The position numbers and the translations under genes were made by a program. The notes under the pieces were generated by a model that saw nothing but the letters and a program-made list of their open reading frames with translations, made no database searches and had not been told where the DNA came from. 64,000 nucleotides of DNA from Dryas octopetala. Taxonomy: Eukaryota; Streptophyta; Magnoliopsida; Rosales; Rosaceae. Positions 35,859 to 46,788 of the stretch are shown piece after piece (within the stretch, counting starts at the first letter, position 1; each line of letters opens with the position of its first letter). The stretch is from assembly GCA_963921425.1 (NCBI GenBank), contig OY992839.1:4032501-4096500 (forward strand), in the 5' to 3' direction.

Positions 35859-36526
35859 GGGAGCGGCTCTATTGCGGATGGAAAAATTTGCGGATGAATA
35901 AGGGTGTAAAATTTTAGCCGTTAGATCTAATGAATGGCTTAGATTAAAAAATAAAAAAAATTACTTTTTTATTACTTTTTTTCCCCTTCACCTGTGAACC
36001 CCTTCCCTTTCACTTTCTTTTTTTTCTTCTTTCTTCTTCCTTCTTCTTCTCGCGACAGCAGCCATTTTCTCTTTTTTTTTTTTTTTCTTCTTCTTCTTCT
36101 TCTCGCGACCTCACCCTCTCTCTCTGATTTTCATTTTCTCTAAAGTCCCTCATTCTCTCTCTCTCGGCGTCTGGGGTGGTTGATGGTCGAGACACAGCCG
36201 GAAAAAAGTCAACGCCGCCAAAAAAACCCTTGATTTTCCCTCGCCGTTGATCGGATAAACAAGCTGAGGGTGCCAATGGACTCACTGTGGCCTGGGGAAG
36301 AAAACCTAGTGGTCTGCCGCCTTAATTCGCCGGAGAACGGTCGATCGACGCTGAGGCGATTGGTTTAGAAAGAGAAAGGGAGGGGGTTCACGGGTGAAGG
36401 GGAAAAAAAGTAATAAAAAAATAATTTTTTTTATTTTTTAATCTAAGCCATTCATTAGATCTAACGGCTAAAATTTTACACCCTTATTCATCCGCAAATT
36501 TTTCCATCCGCAATAGAGCCGCTCCC
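35859..36526. mobile_element. Mutator-type MITE / possible Pack-MULE, 668 bp
   Basis: The terminal inverted repeats of about 150 bp begin GGGAGCGGCTCTATTGCGG and are nearly perfect. The 10-bp sequence TTGGTAAGTA flanks both ends (35849-35858 and 36527-36536), typical of Mutator-like elements. Between the arms lies a more GC-rich core (about 36040-36360) that could be captured host DNA, but no protein is recognisable. It sits between two divergently transcribed FAR1-like genes. Confidence 0.88.
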
Positions 36527-36536
36527 TTGGTAAGTA

Positions 36537-37543
36537 ATAACTAATAAGGATTAAGGATCCATGGTTGTGGTGGGCCTGGCCCTGGTGGCAATACGTCACT
36601 TGTCCAACAGTATTCCCTAGAGAAGGACGCGTGCGCTTCGTCACAGAGGATCCTTCTATCTTCCACAGCGCAACACACGGTACACACCCTCTGGACTTGG
36701 AGCTCCGACCTGCCCTCTCTCAAACTCCTCAACCACCCAGAAAAAAAGAAAAAAGGACAGACCTTTTCGCTTTTTCTATATCGTGGAAGTCAAGCAAACT
36801 GTTGGGTCAAGTGAGTTAATCATTCTCTTACCATTTACACTTAAATCTTTTTTGCTAAATATGTTGATTAATATGCACTTGGTTTTGCTTTACTACAAGA
36901 TTATGAAATCAGATTCTCTGAATTTAGTTTTTTGTTTTCCGTTTTTGGATTTTGCACTCTGTTTGGCTGCTGAGAAATTATAGAGAACGAAAAGTTCAAA
37001 GTTGGGTAACTTTAAATTTTAACTTGTTCTGACATTTTCAGTGTGCTGTTATCGTTCTCTTGCGTTTTCTCGGCAGCCAAACAGGACCAAACTGTATACC
37101 CAGTATTCAAAACATGCTTAATTGAGTTTAGTTGATGATCAATTATGAGCTTCTTTTTGTATAGCGTCGAATTCGTAGTCCTTTGGAAATTGGAAGTGTT
37201 GGTTGGCGTTGGGATTCGGTCCAAGTAGTCACTTTCTTGACTACTCTTTTTCCAGTGGATAGTTGAGAGATAGATGTGCAATAACATTGGTATAGTGCAT
37301 TTTGTTGGGTTTCGTTTGTTTCCACAGAAAATAATTCCTAAAAAGCAAAAATTCAGAAACTAGTTGATGTATAATCTATAAATTTTGAGACTTTACAGTT
37401 TATTATGTAATTTAGGGCTCGCTTTGGTATGAAATAAGACATTTCACACCTCAAAATTACTGTTTCGCTTGGATTCCCAAATATTGAACGTTAGGTTGAG
37501 TCTTGCCAAAATGTTTTTTTTGACAGTGGATGAGGAACCTTCT
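36537..37543 (+). other. Promoter and 5' UTR of FAR1-like gene C
   Basis: A probable leader exon ends near 36808 at a GTGAGT donor, and a TTTTTTGACAG acceptor ends at 37526, 17 bases before the start codon. This would be a 5'-UTR intron of about 720 bp. Confidence 0.5.
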
Positions 37544-39071
37544 ATGGGCAAGGATGAGGACATGATAGAGAGTTCCAATGGAAAAGAGGTACTCACATCC
37601 GAGGGGAGTTCGGATATGGAACCATATGTGGGTATGGAGTTTGAATCTGAAGAGGCGGCTAAAGTGTTCTATGACACATATGCAACGCGCTTGGGATTCA
37701 TTATGCGTGTTGATGCGTTCCGGCGATCAATGCGTGATGGTAAGGTTGTTTGGCGTAGGCTTGTATGTAATAAAGAGGGATTTCGTAAGACGAGGCCCAA
37801 AAGAACTGAGAACAGGAAGCCTCGAGCAATCACAAGAGAAGGGTGTAAAGCAATGATAGTGGTAAAGAAAGAAAAATCAGGAACATGGATTGTGACAAGA
37901 TTTGTAAAGGAGCATAACCATCCACTGGTAGTTACACCTGCTAATGGTCGCCGGACTGTGCTTCTATCTCAAACACCGGTGAGTTCTCAATAAGCTTTCT
38001 TTTTCAAATTCTGTCTATTTGTTGCTTTCTTTATCTAATATGCATTTGTGAGTTTCTCAACTGTAGTTTATTGGTTTCTTTGAAAACATTGACATGCAAT
38101 GTGTGGCTTAAATTAGTGGATAATCTAGTAGTAATTCCTGTCATCTTTCTGTAATAAATTTGAAATTGTTTCAGACATTCTAGTTATCAAATGGAACCTT
38201 AGATTTTCTTAGCCTGTGGCCTACAGGCGATTTGGAGCTTTTACAAGTTGGAAAGTTAGTTTTTTTAATATGTCTTACATGATACAAGTAGGGATTCTGG
38301 TTATAATTGGATGACGTTAGCACATCTCCTTTGCTTGAAACGGTTACTCTATGTTGTAGTTTTGATTGTTCTAATATTGTAGTTTATATATTTCTCATAG
38401 GATCATGAAGCGACTCATACAATTCTAATGATGGTTACTACTTGAGTGGGAACTTGGAAGCTATTTATTTATTATTGAGTTTAACTCAAGCAAGTTTATA
38501 CAACTAATTTTTAGATTGAACATCAGAATTCTTTTTAACAATTTGGATGTGAAGAAACAAATTGCTTCTATGATATTTTTCTGTGAGATATAGTAGGTGT
38601 CCGGATTCTGGTCAATTTGCTTTGGACCTGAGATCTTAAAATGCCACTTCCTTTGTGGTCTAGTTTATAATGGTTACAGTTATTGTTTTATATATTTGAT
38701 CTCGGCTTGTTAAAGCCATCTAGCACACACATTATGACTGTTTGTGAGCACAGGGGAACAGTTCTTTGCATTCTGCTATCATAATATTTCCAATGGCAAT
38801 CACTATATGTCATGCTTCGTTTGTTTATTTTCTTCTTTATTTGATTTTCTCTCTTTTGGGTATGATCCAGGATGAAAAAGATGTGAAAATTAGAGAGTTG
38901 ACTGCTGAGTTACAGCGCGAGCGAAAGAGATCTGCAGCCTATCAAGAGCAGCTTGATGTAGTTTTGAGAGAGATGGAAGAACATTCCAATCATCTCTCGA
39001 GAAACATCAACGGTATAGTTCAAAGCGTGAAAGAAATTGAGTCGAAGAGGGTAGCACCCTCAAACAGTTAG
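37544..39071 (+). CDS. Short FAR1-family protein C
   Basis: Two exons, 37544-37978 (145 codons) and 38871-39071 (66 codons plus stop), join in phase 0 for 211 residues. The zinc-binding domain (about 25-130) shows EPYVGMEFESEEA, a Cys in RLVCNKEGF, a Cys in REGCKAM and HNH in KEHNHP. The last exon, starting DEKDVKIRELTAELQ, is a coiled coil very like that of gene A. The start was set at the first in-frame ATG after a likely leader acceptor; the block MGKDED is also the natural beginning by comparison with relatives. It lacks the transposase-derived core of FAR1/FHY3, so a small DNA-binding or heterodimerising regulator is inferred. Confidence 0.88.
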
Positions 39072-40894
39072 AGGCTGCAACTAATTGTTCAGCTAATCAA
39101 TTTTGTACAATCCCTTTCATATGCTATATTGCTTGTATCAAAGACTGTAAATTTCTCTTTTAGGTTGAGTTGAATTACCCTGTACCTGTAAAAATAGCAT
39201 ACCTAGAATTAGTGAGATGTTGTAGCTCCGTAAACTTAGTGAACCCCTCTTTTTCTTCTTCAGTTTCATCTGATTTTAAGGTTTGACTTCCAATCATTAT
39301 CCGCTACCAAAAGAACTTCGAGGTGTTAATTTCTAATATAATCCCAAGATTGTCTCAAGAGATGAGGCAAATGCTGTATGCAGATGATGGTTATAGTCGT
39401 CTACGTGTGCCTTGCGTTGATTGTTAATTGGGGTGGATCTCACAACTGGGGACCCAGCAATCTAGCAATCTTATCATCAAACTTAGTTATGAATTGGTTA
39501 TGAAGGGCTTCCAAATAGTCATCCGCTCTCTTAGAATTGGTTATGGATTATATTGATGGTTTCAAGCATCAAATTAGGCAGGCTCGGGTGTAAGTAAGTA
39601 AGTATTGATGGGATACACAGAACTTGGGTTTCGGATATGTTGGGGCAAGCCATTCCGGACACATCACTTTGTCTCATACCTGAGCTTGAAAACCCATTAC
39701 CGTTGCTCTCCTTTCTTCTTGGATTTACGTGTAACCAACTTAGTTTCTTTGCTTGTAGGTTTTGTAATGGCTGCTTCCAAGTTAATATGCTTTTGTCCCA
39801 AAAAAAATGCAAGGAGAGAATGAAGGAATAGAATCGTACACAGGATAACTGAGTTTGCAAAAGCCACAACCCCATTTCTAGAAAAATTTCATGGAGACCA
39901 ATGAATTTACAAAATGGAACAATGTCTATCAAATTGGTTTTCCAATCCTCCAACCCTCTCTCAACCCCAGTGCCACAGCATAATTTCATGGTGATAATTA
40001 ATCAATTTTTAGTGGGGATTTCTAATTTCTATTGCACCTATATTCCAAAAGCCAAGGTCCAAGGAGGCTCATCTAGTTGGCTGTGATGTGGTCACAACTC
40101 ACAAGATGGCAAGTAGACCCCTCCAAGTGAGAGTGAGTGAGAAAAGGAATATGACAATAGTGGTCGAACGAACCACTAGTTTGTGGGGAACTCTAAAAAG
40201 AACAATATGACGAGTTTAATCAAAAAACAAAAAAAGGACAAACAGAGCACGTATTGACCAAGACATTTTCGTCATGAAGGACAGTGGTCGCACAAGACCC
40301 CAAAAACAAGGGTCTCAAAGACTCAACTGCAAGACCAAGACCCAGAGTTCAGCTGTGCTAAATATACTCCTCAATATTTATCCTATCTCTACCTAAGTAA
40401 GCAATGTGAAACATGCTGCTCAATATTGAAATCATCTTTTTTATTATTTGGCTTGAAGAAGATCAAAATGTAAACCAAAACAGACAGTGAGACACCAAGC
40501 ACAAAATGAACACAATAAGAAACAGACGCACCAAATGCATAAGCTGAGCTAGTTTGAGTGAAATGGCAGTCATCTTAATCTGAATTAACAATTCAACTCC
40601 AGCAATTGAGCAGGCAATCATAACCCAGATATGTCGAACCCAATAAAACTGATTCCAAGTTCCCAACTAATTAACATGGCTTAGCTAATTAATTAAGTAG
40701 TCAAATGAAGCAAATTCCAACAGCTAAACTTACCATCTCTTACAGATTTGGACCAAAACCCATCACCTAAAAACTCAAGTAAGGACCAATGGACCCAATC
40801 AAAATTTACAAAAGCAGGGGCAAAAATATACAATTCATGATATTTTATAGTTGAAAAAACACATAAATATGATGATGGGTTCAGTGAAAAACAG
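39072..40894. other. Convergent intergenic region
   Basis: 3' flanks of FAR1-like C (+) and the membrane protein gene (-). No gene or element with readable ends is seen in about 1.8 kb. Confidence 0.5.
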
Positions 40895-41568
40895 CTAGTG
40901 AAGAAAAGCATAGACAGCAGTGGAAATATAGACCAAAAGAGCCGAAGAAACCAAAACGACAAGAGTCGCAACAGAACGGACCGTAGATTTACTCCCACAC
41001 GACAACATCCCCAACCGGATCTCGATGACATTGATCATGGACAGCATCAAAAACAGGCAACCCAGGACGGATCCGAAGGCGGAGCCCAGCATCCCGAACC
41101 GGAGGACCTTGAGGTTGATGTGGGCTCTGAAGACCTCGTTGACGTCCTTGCTGTTGAGGAGGTTGATGGCGAGCTTGAGGCCCTGCGCGACCAGAGACGA
41201 GAAGAGGAAGAAGCTGAAGGAGACCACCTCGAACACCAGCAGCTTCTTCGCCACGTCGACGCCGGCGTCGCAGGATGACCCCTCGAGACTTCGCTGTCCG
41301 GGGACGGTCAGGGACAGACCCACGAAGACGGCGATGGTGAAGAGCGAGTTCACGTTGACCAGGCCGTCGAGAGCGGTGACGTGTACGCTTGTGGTTGATG
41401 CTGAAGATGTTGTTGCTCGTCGGCTGTCTTCGGTGTAGTACTCTTTTGGGGATCTGAGAAAAAAAAAATACACAAAACAAAATATGAGGATCGGGTTTTT
41501 GAGGTTATAGCTGAAAGTGAAATGAATGAGAGAGAGGGTGTGTGTGTTTGTGTGTTATACTCATCCAT
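40895..41568 (-). CDS. Plant-specific four-span membrane protein (uncharacterised)
   Basis: A tiny first exon (41568-41561, ATGGATGA) joins the main exon (41453-40895) across a GT-AG intron to give 188 residues starting MDESPKEYYTEDS. After a polar, Ser/Thr-rich head come four hydrophobic segments: about 45-60 (VNSLFTIAVFVGLSL), 80-105 (VFEVVSFSFFLFSSLVA), 125-150 (MLGSAFGSVLGCLFLML) and 165-187 (VATLVVLVSSALLVY). The gene is GC-rich relative to its flanks. It resembles a plant family annotated after MEE60 (At3g07510-like, from memory). I know no biochemical function. The eight-base first exon is inferred from frame and splice signals and is the weakest part. Confidence 0.72.
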
Positions 41569-41617
41569 GGTTTTGAACTTGTTGTGCTAATTGCTTCCTG
41601 GGTTTATGTCTTCCCCT

Positions 41618-41621
<4 letters not shown>

Positions 41622-41664
<43 letters not shown>
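41622..41664. repeat. (GA)n microsatellite in the leader/promoter of the membrane protein gene
   Basis: About 21 uninterrupted GA units, 55-95 bp upstream of the start codon; it reads (CT)n on the gene's own strand, a common core-promoter and 5'-UTR composition in plants. Confidence 0.9.
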
Positions 41665-41668
<4 letters not shown>

Positions 41669-42911
41669 AGGGGTTGATGTATTGAGTTTTTTTTTTCTTC
41701 TTTTCTCTGTGATAAGTTGCTTGTGGGTTTATATGTTTGTTTCTTGGGAGATAGAGAAGGAAAGAAAGGGAAAGGGAAAGGGAAAGATGCTTTGCCTTGC
41801 TGTGTCTGTATTTTTATGTGTGCTGTGATTTTGGGGGATGGTTTGGAAATTTTGGTGAGAGAGAAGAGGGATTAAATCATTAAAGAAATTGAAAAGGGTG
41901 GGGTTTGTTTCTATTTTTTAAAAAGAATCAATGTCCGAACCAAAAAAAAGTGGATAAAGACATGAGTCACGTACGTGACGTACTCACATGATTCAAAATA
42001 TTGAAATTAAATTGAAACCCAGACCTTTCTTTTTTTTCTTTTTTCTATTTTAAAAAAAAGTAATTTGACAAAAAGATTTACTAAGGATGATGGAGAATGG
42101 AACTAGGAGGAACTAACGGAAAGCAAACTTATGAATCTTCATAAGACAGGACCAGGAGCAAGAAAGTAGTTGGAAGCATTGCTTCATGGCACAAAATTGG
42201 TGAAACTGAAAGGCATGTATTGTGAAGTAAAATACTCTCAATTTCATGATCTTTTCTTCTTGTTTTATATATTAATATTGTGCTTATACCTTATTTTTTG
42301 GTATGAGCCTCAGACCCAAAAGAAAAAAAAAAAAAAAGTTGCTGCATTGTATGCTATTATGGGGATTGTTGTTCAGTAGTTGAGTATTGTATCCTTGAAT
42401 ATATTGGGAGAGAAACTCCATGTTGAAAGGACATAGTCTTGTTTAGTGGTTTACATTTTACAAGGAGTGGTGTCTCTCTATTTATTTAAATTCATTTTGA
42501 GTTAAATACTTTAAAGTTAAACTCTATTTTTTTTTTTTTTAAAGATTACTAAGCATTAAGAATCCAAGTGAAACCAACATAAAGCAAACATGTGAATCAC
42601 AAGTTCATTATAAGCCAAGAGCAAAAAGGTAGTTGGACACTTTCTTCATGCTACATAATTGACTCACAGTTTTAGTTAGCATCTATAACACATGTTGTCA
42701 AAAATTAATATTAGGATGAGACATAATTGAGGAATAATAATTTTTCAATGCACCTATCGCCATCTTTTTGTTTATTTATTTTATGACAAAAATACGTCAA
42801 CTTTGATTTTTGCATAGAACATCTTAATTTCCAGGACTGGCCATATGAGACAACTTATATATGTACAACTCTCTATAGATTCTTTATATAATCTTATTGA
42901 TTAAGTATAAT
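41665..42911. other. Intergenic, upstream of the membrane protein gene
   Basis: Promoter region with GGGAAA repeats (41765-41785) and A/T-rich runs. A loosely repeated phrase about rejected seedling-like AT DNA recurs near 42100-42200 and 42540-42660 (both contain CAT...AAGCAAAC), suggesting an old duplication. No gene is seen. Confidence 0.4.
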
Positions 42912-43324
42912 CAAGGTGTTAAATTTCAAAATTTTCGGTGAAATTTCGCCGAAAATTTCGATTTTTTAGGGTGTCGAAATCGAAACCCATATTTGTGAAA
43001 TTTTCGACATAATTTCGCCGAAATCCTCGAAATTTCGGCGAAATTTTCGGTGGTGAATCTGGTTTTGGGTTTTGGGTTTTGGAAGGCTAGGTTTTTGGAG
43101 AATAATGGAGCGGTGGCAGGGGCGGCAGGGGGGAGATCGAGGGAGAAAGAGGGGGTGGCGGCTAGCGGCGGCAGGGGGAGAGAGAAGCGACTGCAGGGGC
43201 GATGGCAGAGGGGGGCGACGGCAGGGGAGGTGAGGGAGAAAGAGAGGAGGGTGGGTTGTTGTCTGGTGATGGATTGGAGATGCACACACAGAGAAATGGT
43301 GGGTTGTTGTCTGGATTGGAGATG

Positions 43325-43367
<43 letters not shown>

Positions 43368-43737
43368 AAGAAATGAAAGGAAGAAAAACAGTGCAGTGGA
43401 TGTGGATGAGTGTTGCGCTGGAGGCTCACAGTTCAAAAAAAGTCAAATCAAATTCCATAATTTACTTTAGCTTGTAAATCCATCAATTTTTCAATAATTT
43501 CATTGGCATGATGATGGCAGCACCAAAACCTGTGCAAAATGACCAAACTATCTATACTCATGCCAGTTTAGAGTCCCACGTTGCCAAGGTCAAATAAATT
43601 GACGAATTTATGAATTTAACTTATTTTGCAAACTGAAGTGTTAGTGTAGGGATTTGATATTTTTTGAAACACATATACTAAAACGAAAAATGGTCAAAAC
43701 TACATGGACAAAAAGTGTAGTTTGGTGCCTGGAGCAT

Positions 43738-43875
43738 CGGGGGAAAAGAAAAGAAAGGAAAGGAAGGAAAGAAAAAGAAGAAAAAAAAAGAAAAGAAAAA
43801 AAGAAAAGGAAGGAAAGAAAAAGAAGAAAAAAAAAAAAGAAAAGGAAGGAAAAAAAAAAAGAAGAAAAAAAAAAT
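43738..43875. repeat. Purine-only (GGAAA/AAAG)n tract
   Basis: About 135 bases almost free of pyrimidines on the + strand. The Lys/Glu-rich open frames it creates are composition artefacts. The tract lies within the outer transposon. Confidence 0.9.
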
Positions 43876-44175
43876 TAAAAGGTTTAGGGTTGATTGGGGT
43901 TTGGGGCTTTTGGGCAATTGTAAAGAAAAAAAATAGTTTGAGGTTTTGTTTGGCCGTTTTGGAGTTTCGTTTAATTGTTTTTAAACCCTAAACTAGTAAA
44001 CTCTAATATATTTTTATATAAAAAATAATTTAAAATACTCTAAATGGCCTAAATCTTAATATCATATACAATATCCTAAACAATATAGAATATAGATTAT
44101 AAAATATATAGAGTTTAGTGTACAGATTATAGAGTATAAATAATATACTAATTTCATATATTTATTACACTAATT

Positions 44176-46505
44176 TAGGGCTCACCAAATAGCCCAAGGC
44201 CCGAAGCCCGCCCGGCCCATTGGGCCCGATTTGGCCCGACATTTGGGCCGGCCCGGCCCGGCCCGAAAATTTCTTGGGTTGGGCTTGGGCCATCCCCTTG
44301 AAGCCCACGGCCCGCCCAAAGCCCGGCCCGCCCAAAGCCCGGCCCGAAGCCCAAAGCCCAAAGCCCGTTTAATATCTTCAATAAAAAAAAATATAGGATT
44401 TTGGCTATGTTATGAATTGAACTTGAGACCTCATAGAACAAATTTCAACTCTCAACCAACTGAGCTGACTAGTTTATTTGTCTAATTTGTGAATCATAAC
44501 ATATTTAATAGGTTTTTCGTTTGTTTACTCTAATAAATTATTAATATGCTTATTAAGTTATTATATAATTCTATAATATTAGTAAATAGTAATAGTGTAA
44601 AGTGTAAACTATACTATGTAATAGCATAAATAATAAACTTTGAAAATTATATACAACATTACAAATTTACAACTATAATAAAACATAAATGTATATGTAT
44701 ATATACAACTTTTATAATACAACTATAATTAAAGTTATTAAACCATGATTGTTCATTAATTTAATAATTTGAACCGTTCATTTTATATGTTGATAGTCAA
44801 AGATTATCCTTACAAAAAATCGGCCAAATCGGAATTCATTTACCCATTCGATTATCATTAAAAAAACCATGATCATTCATTAATTCGACCATCGTTACGT
44901 CACTTTTACATATAAATACACTTGAAGAGTTGAAGAGTATAATTCTAATAACTTTCTCGTTGAAACCTTATTGTTTTCATAATTGTGAAGACCACAACGT
45001 GATTTCAACAATCTGAGCCGTTCATTTTCTATATTCATAGTCAAAGATCATCCTTATAAAAAATCAGCAAAATCAGAACTCATCTACCCATTCGATTATC
45101 ATTAGAAAAATCACGATCGTTCATAAGTTAGACCACCATTATCTAATTTCTACATTTCCAATTGAACTAATTTTTTGCAGGGATGATCTTTGAGTGAAAA
45201 ACTAAAAAATGAACGGTTCGGATCATTGAAAACTTGGAAACACGATCGAGATGTGAGCTTCTACATATAAATACACTTGAAGAGTTGAAGAATATAATTC
45301 TAATAACTTTCCGGTTGAAACATTGTCGTTTCCATAATTGTGAAGACCACAACGTGATTTTAACAATCTTAGCCGTTCATTTTTTATGTTAATAGTCAAA
45401 GATCATCCTTACAAAAAATTGGCTATATCGGAATTCATCTACCCATTCGATTATCATTAGAAAAACCACAATCGTTCATTAATTCGACCACCGTTATGTC
45501 ACTTTTACATCTCCGATTAAGCTAATTTTTTGCAAGAATTCTCTTTGAGTGGGGAACTAAAACTTGAACGATTCGGATCGTTGAAAACACGATCGATATG
45601 TGAACTTCTACATATAAATACACTTGAAGAGTATAATTCTAATAACTTTCCCGTTGAAACCTTATTGTTTCCATAATTATGAAGACCACAACGTGATTTC
45701 AACAATTTGATCCGTTCATTTTCTATGTTCATAGTCAAAGATCATCCGTACAAAAAATCGGCTAAATCGACATTCATCTACCCATTCGATCATCATTAGA
45801 AAAACCATGATCGTTCATTAATTCGACCACCATTATGTCACTTTTACATCTCCGATTAAGCTAATTTTTTGCACGAATTATCTTTGAGTGAGGAACTAAA
45901 ATTTGAACGGTTCGGATCGTTGACAACACAATTGCATCGTTTGTTTATAAAAATATGTAATAAAATATATAATAAAACATATGTACATTTATGTTTTATT
46001 ATAGTTGTAATGTTGTATATAATTTTAAAAGTTTATTATTTATGGTATTACACTATTACTAACATAATAGTATTATAGAATAACTTAATAAACATATTAA
46101 TAATTTATTGAAGTAAACAAACGAAAAAGCTATTAAATATGTTATGATTCACAAACTTAACAAATAAACTGGTCAGCTCAGTTGGTTGAGAGTTGAAGTT
46201 TGTTATGTGAGGTCTCATGTTCAAATCACAACATAGCCAAATCTTATATTTTTTTTTAACATATATATGTGTCTAAACAGGCTTTGGGCCTATTTGGGCT
46301 GCCTGTTTGGGCCTAGCCCGGCCCGGCCCTCCAAGCCCGCAAGCCAAAGCCCGATTGGCGGGCCTTGGGCTTGTGTATTAAAGCCCAAGCCCGGCCCGGC
46401 CCGGCCCGAAAGCCCTATTGGGCTTCTATCATTCAAGCCCGAGCCCGGCCCGAACCCGAAAAATTTGGGCCGGGCTAGCCCGGCCCGGCCCATTGCCGAC
46501 CCCTA
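44176..46505. mobile_element. Non-autonomous hAT element, 2.33 kb, foldback type
   Basis: The ends are TAGGGCTCACCAA and, inverted, TAGGGGTCGGCAA. The 8-bp TSD CACTAATT is perfect on both sides (44168-44175 and 46506-46513). GGCCCGG-rich subterminal zones lie at both ends. The arms continue as long inverted repeats: 44390-44715 pairs with about 45930-46255. The middle holds about three direct repeats of roughly 350 bp (starting near 44650, 45000 and 45355, with a partial at 45700) that share TACATATAAATACACTTGAAGAG. No transposase is encoded. Each arm carries a tRNA-like stretch. It is inserted in the 42912-46780 element. Confidence 0.85.
46166..46240 (+). other. tRNA-like sequence in the hAT arm (inverted partner at about 44405-44475)
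   Basis: CAGCTCAGTTGG resembles an RNA polymerase III A box and TGTTCAAATCA a B box, about 40 bases apart, in the position they hold in a tRNA. The acceptor stem does not pair well, so a functional tRNA is unlikely. It may be a captured tRNA or SINE head. Confidence 0.45.
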
Positions 46506-46788
46506 CACTAATTTTATTTAATACTATTTGTCTTCAGCGTGCATTATATTCATCTTATATTACATGAAACCTACTATATAATTTGATTTCTTCAATATTT
46601 TTTATCAATTTAGTAGATAATATGTTAAATAAACATATGGTAAAGTTTCATTCAAAATTTCCGTATTTTGATAACAATTTCCGTCATTTCCATCTAATTT
46701 TTGTCGAAATTTAAAAATCTTCGAAATTTCCGTCGAAATTTCCATCGAAATTTCCTCGAAACCCGAAATTTTATTCCTTGAGTATAAC

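Larger units (their letters stand above)
42912..46780. mobile_element. Outer DNA transposon with AAATTTCG subterminal repeats (hAT-like), split by a second element
   Basis: The ends are inverted: CAAGGTGTTAAATTTC on the left and, inverted, CAAGGAATAAAATTTC on the right. Both subterminal zones (42919-43045 and 46645-46770) carry many copies of AAATTTCG/CGAAATTT in either orientation, a typical transposase-binding layout. The flanks AGTATAAT (42904-42911) and AGTATAAC (46781-46788) form an 8-bp duplication with one mismatch. Inside are a GC-rich block (43084-43240), a (GA)n run (43328-43362), a purine GGAAA tract (43738-43875) and a complete second element at 44176-46505. No transposase is recognisable. 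Confidence 0.72.

Noticed and set aside
39531..39989. 152-codon - strand frame downstream of FAR1-like C
   Set aside because: No start context, no similarity and non-coding composition.
43654..43991. Lys/Glu-rich open frames
   Set aside because: Pure product of the purine (GGAAA)n tract; no family resemblance.
46166..46240. A functional tRNA gene in the hAT arm
   Set aside because: A and B boxes are recognisable, but the acceptor stem and anticodon arm do not fold properly. It is treated as tRNA-like only.
44175..46521. Gly/Pro/Ala-rich frames near both ends of the hAT element
   Set aside because: Translation of GGCCCGG subterminal repeats in a non-coding element.
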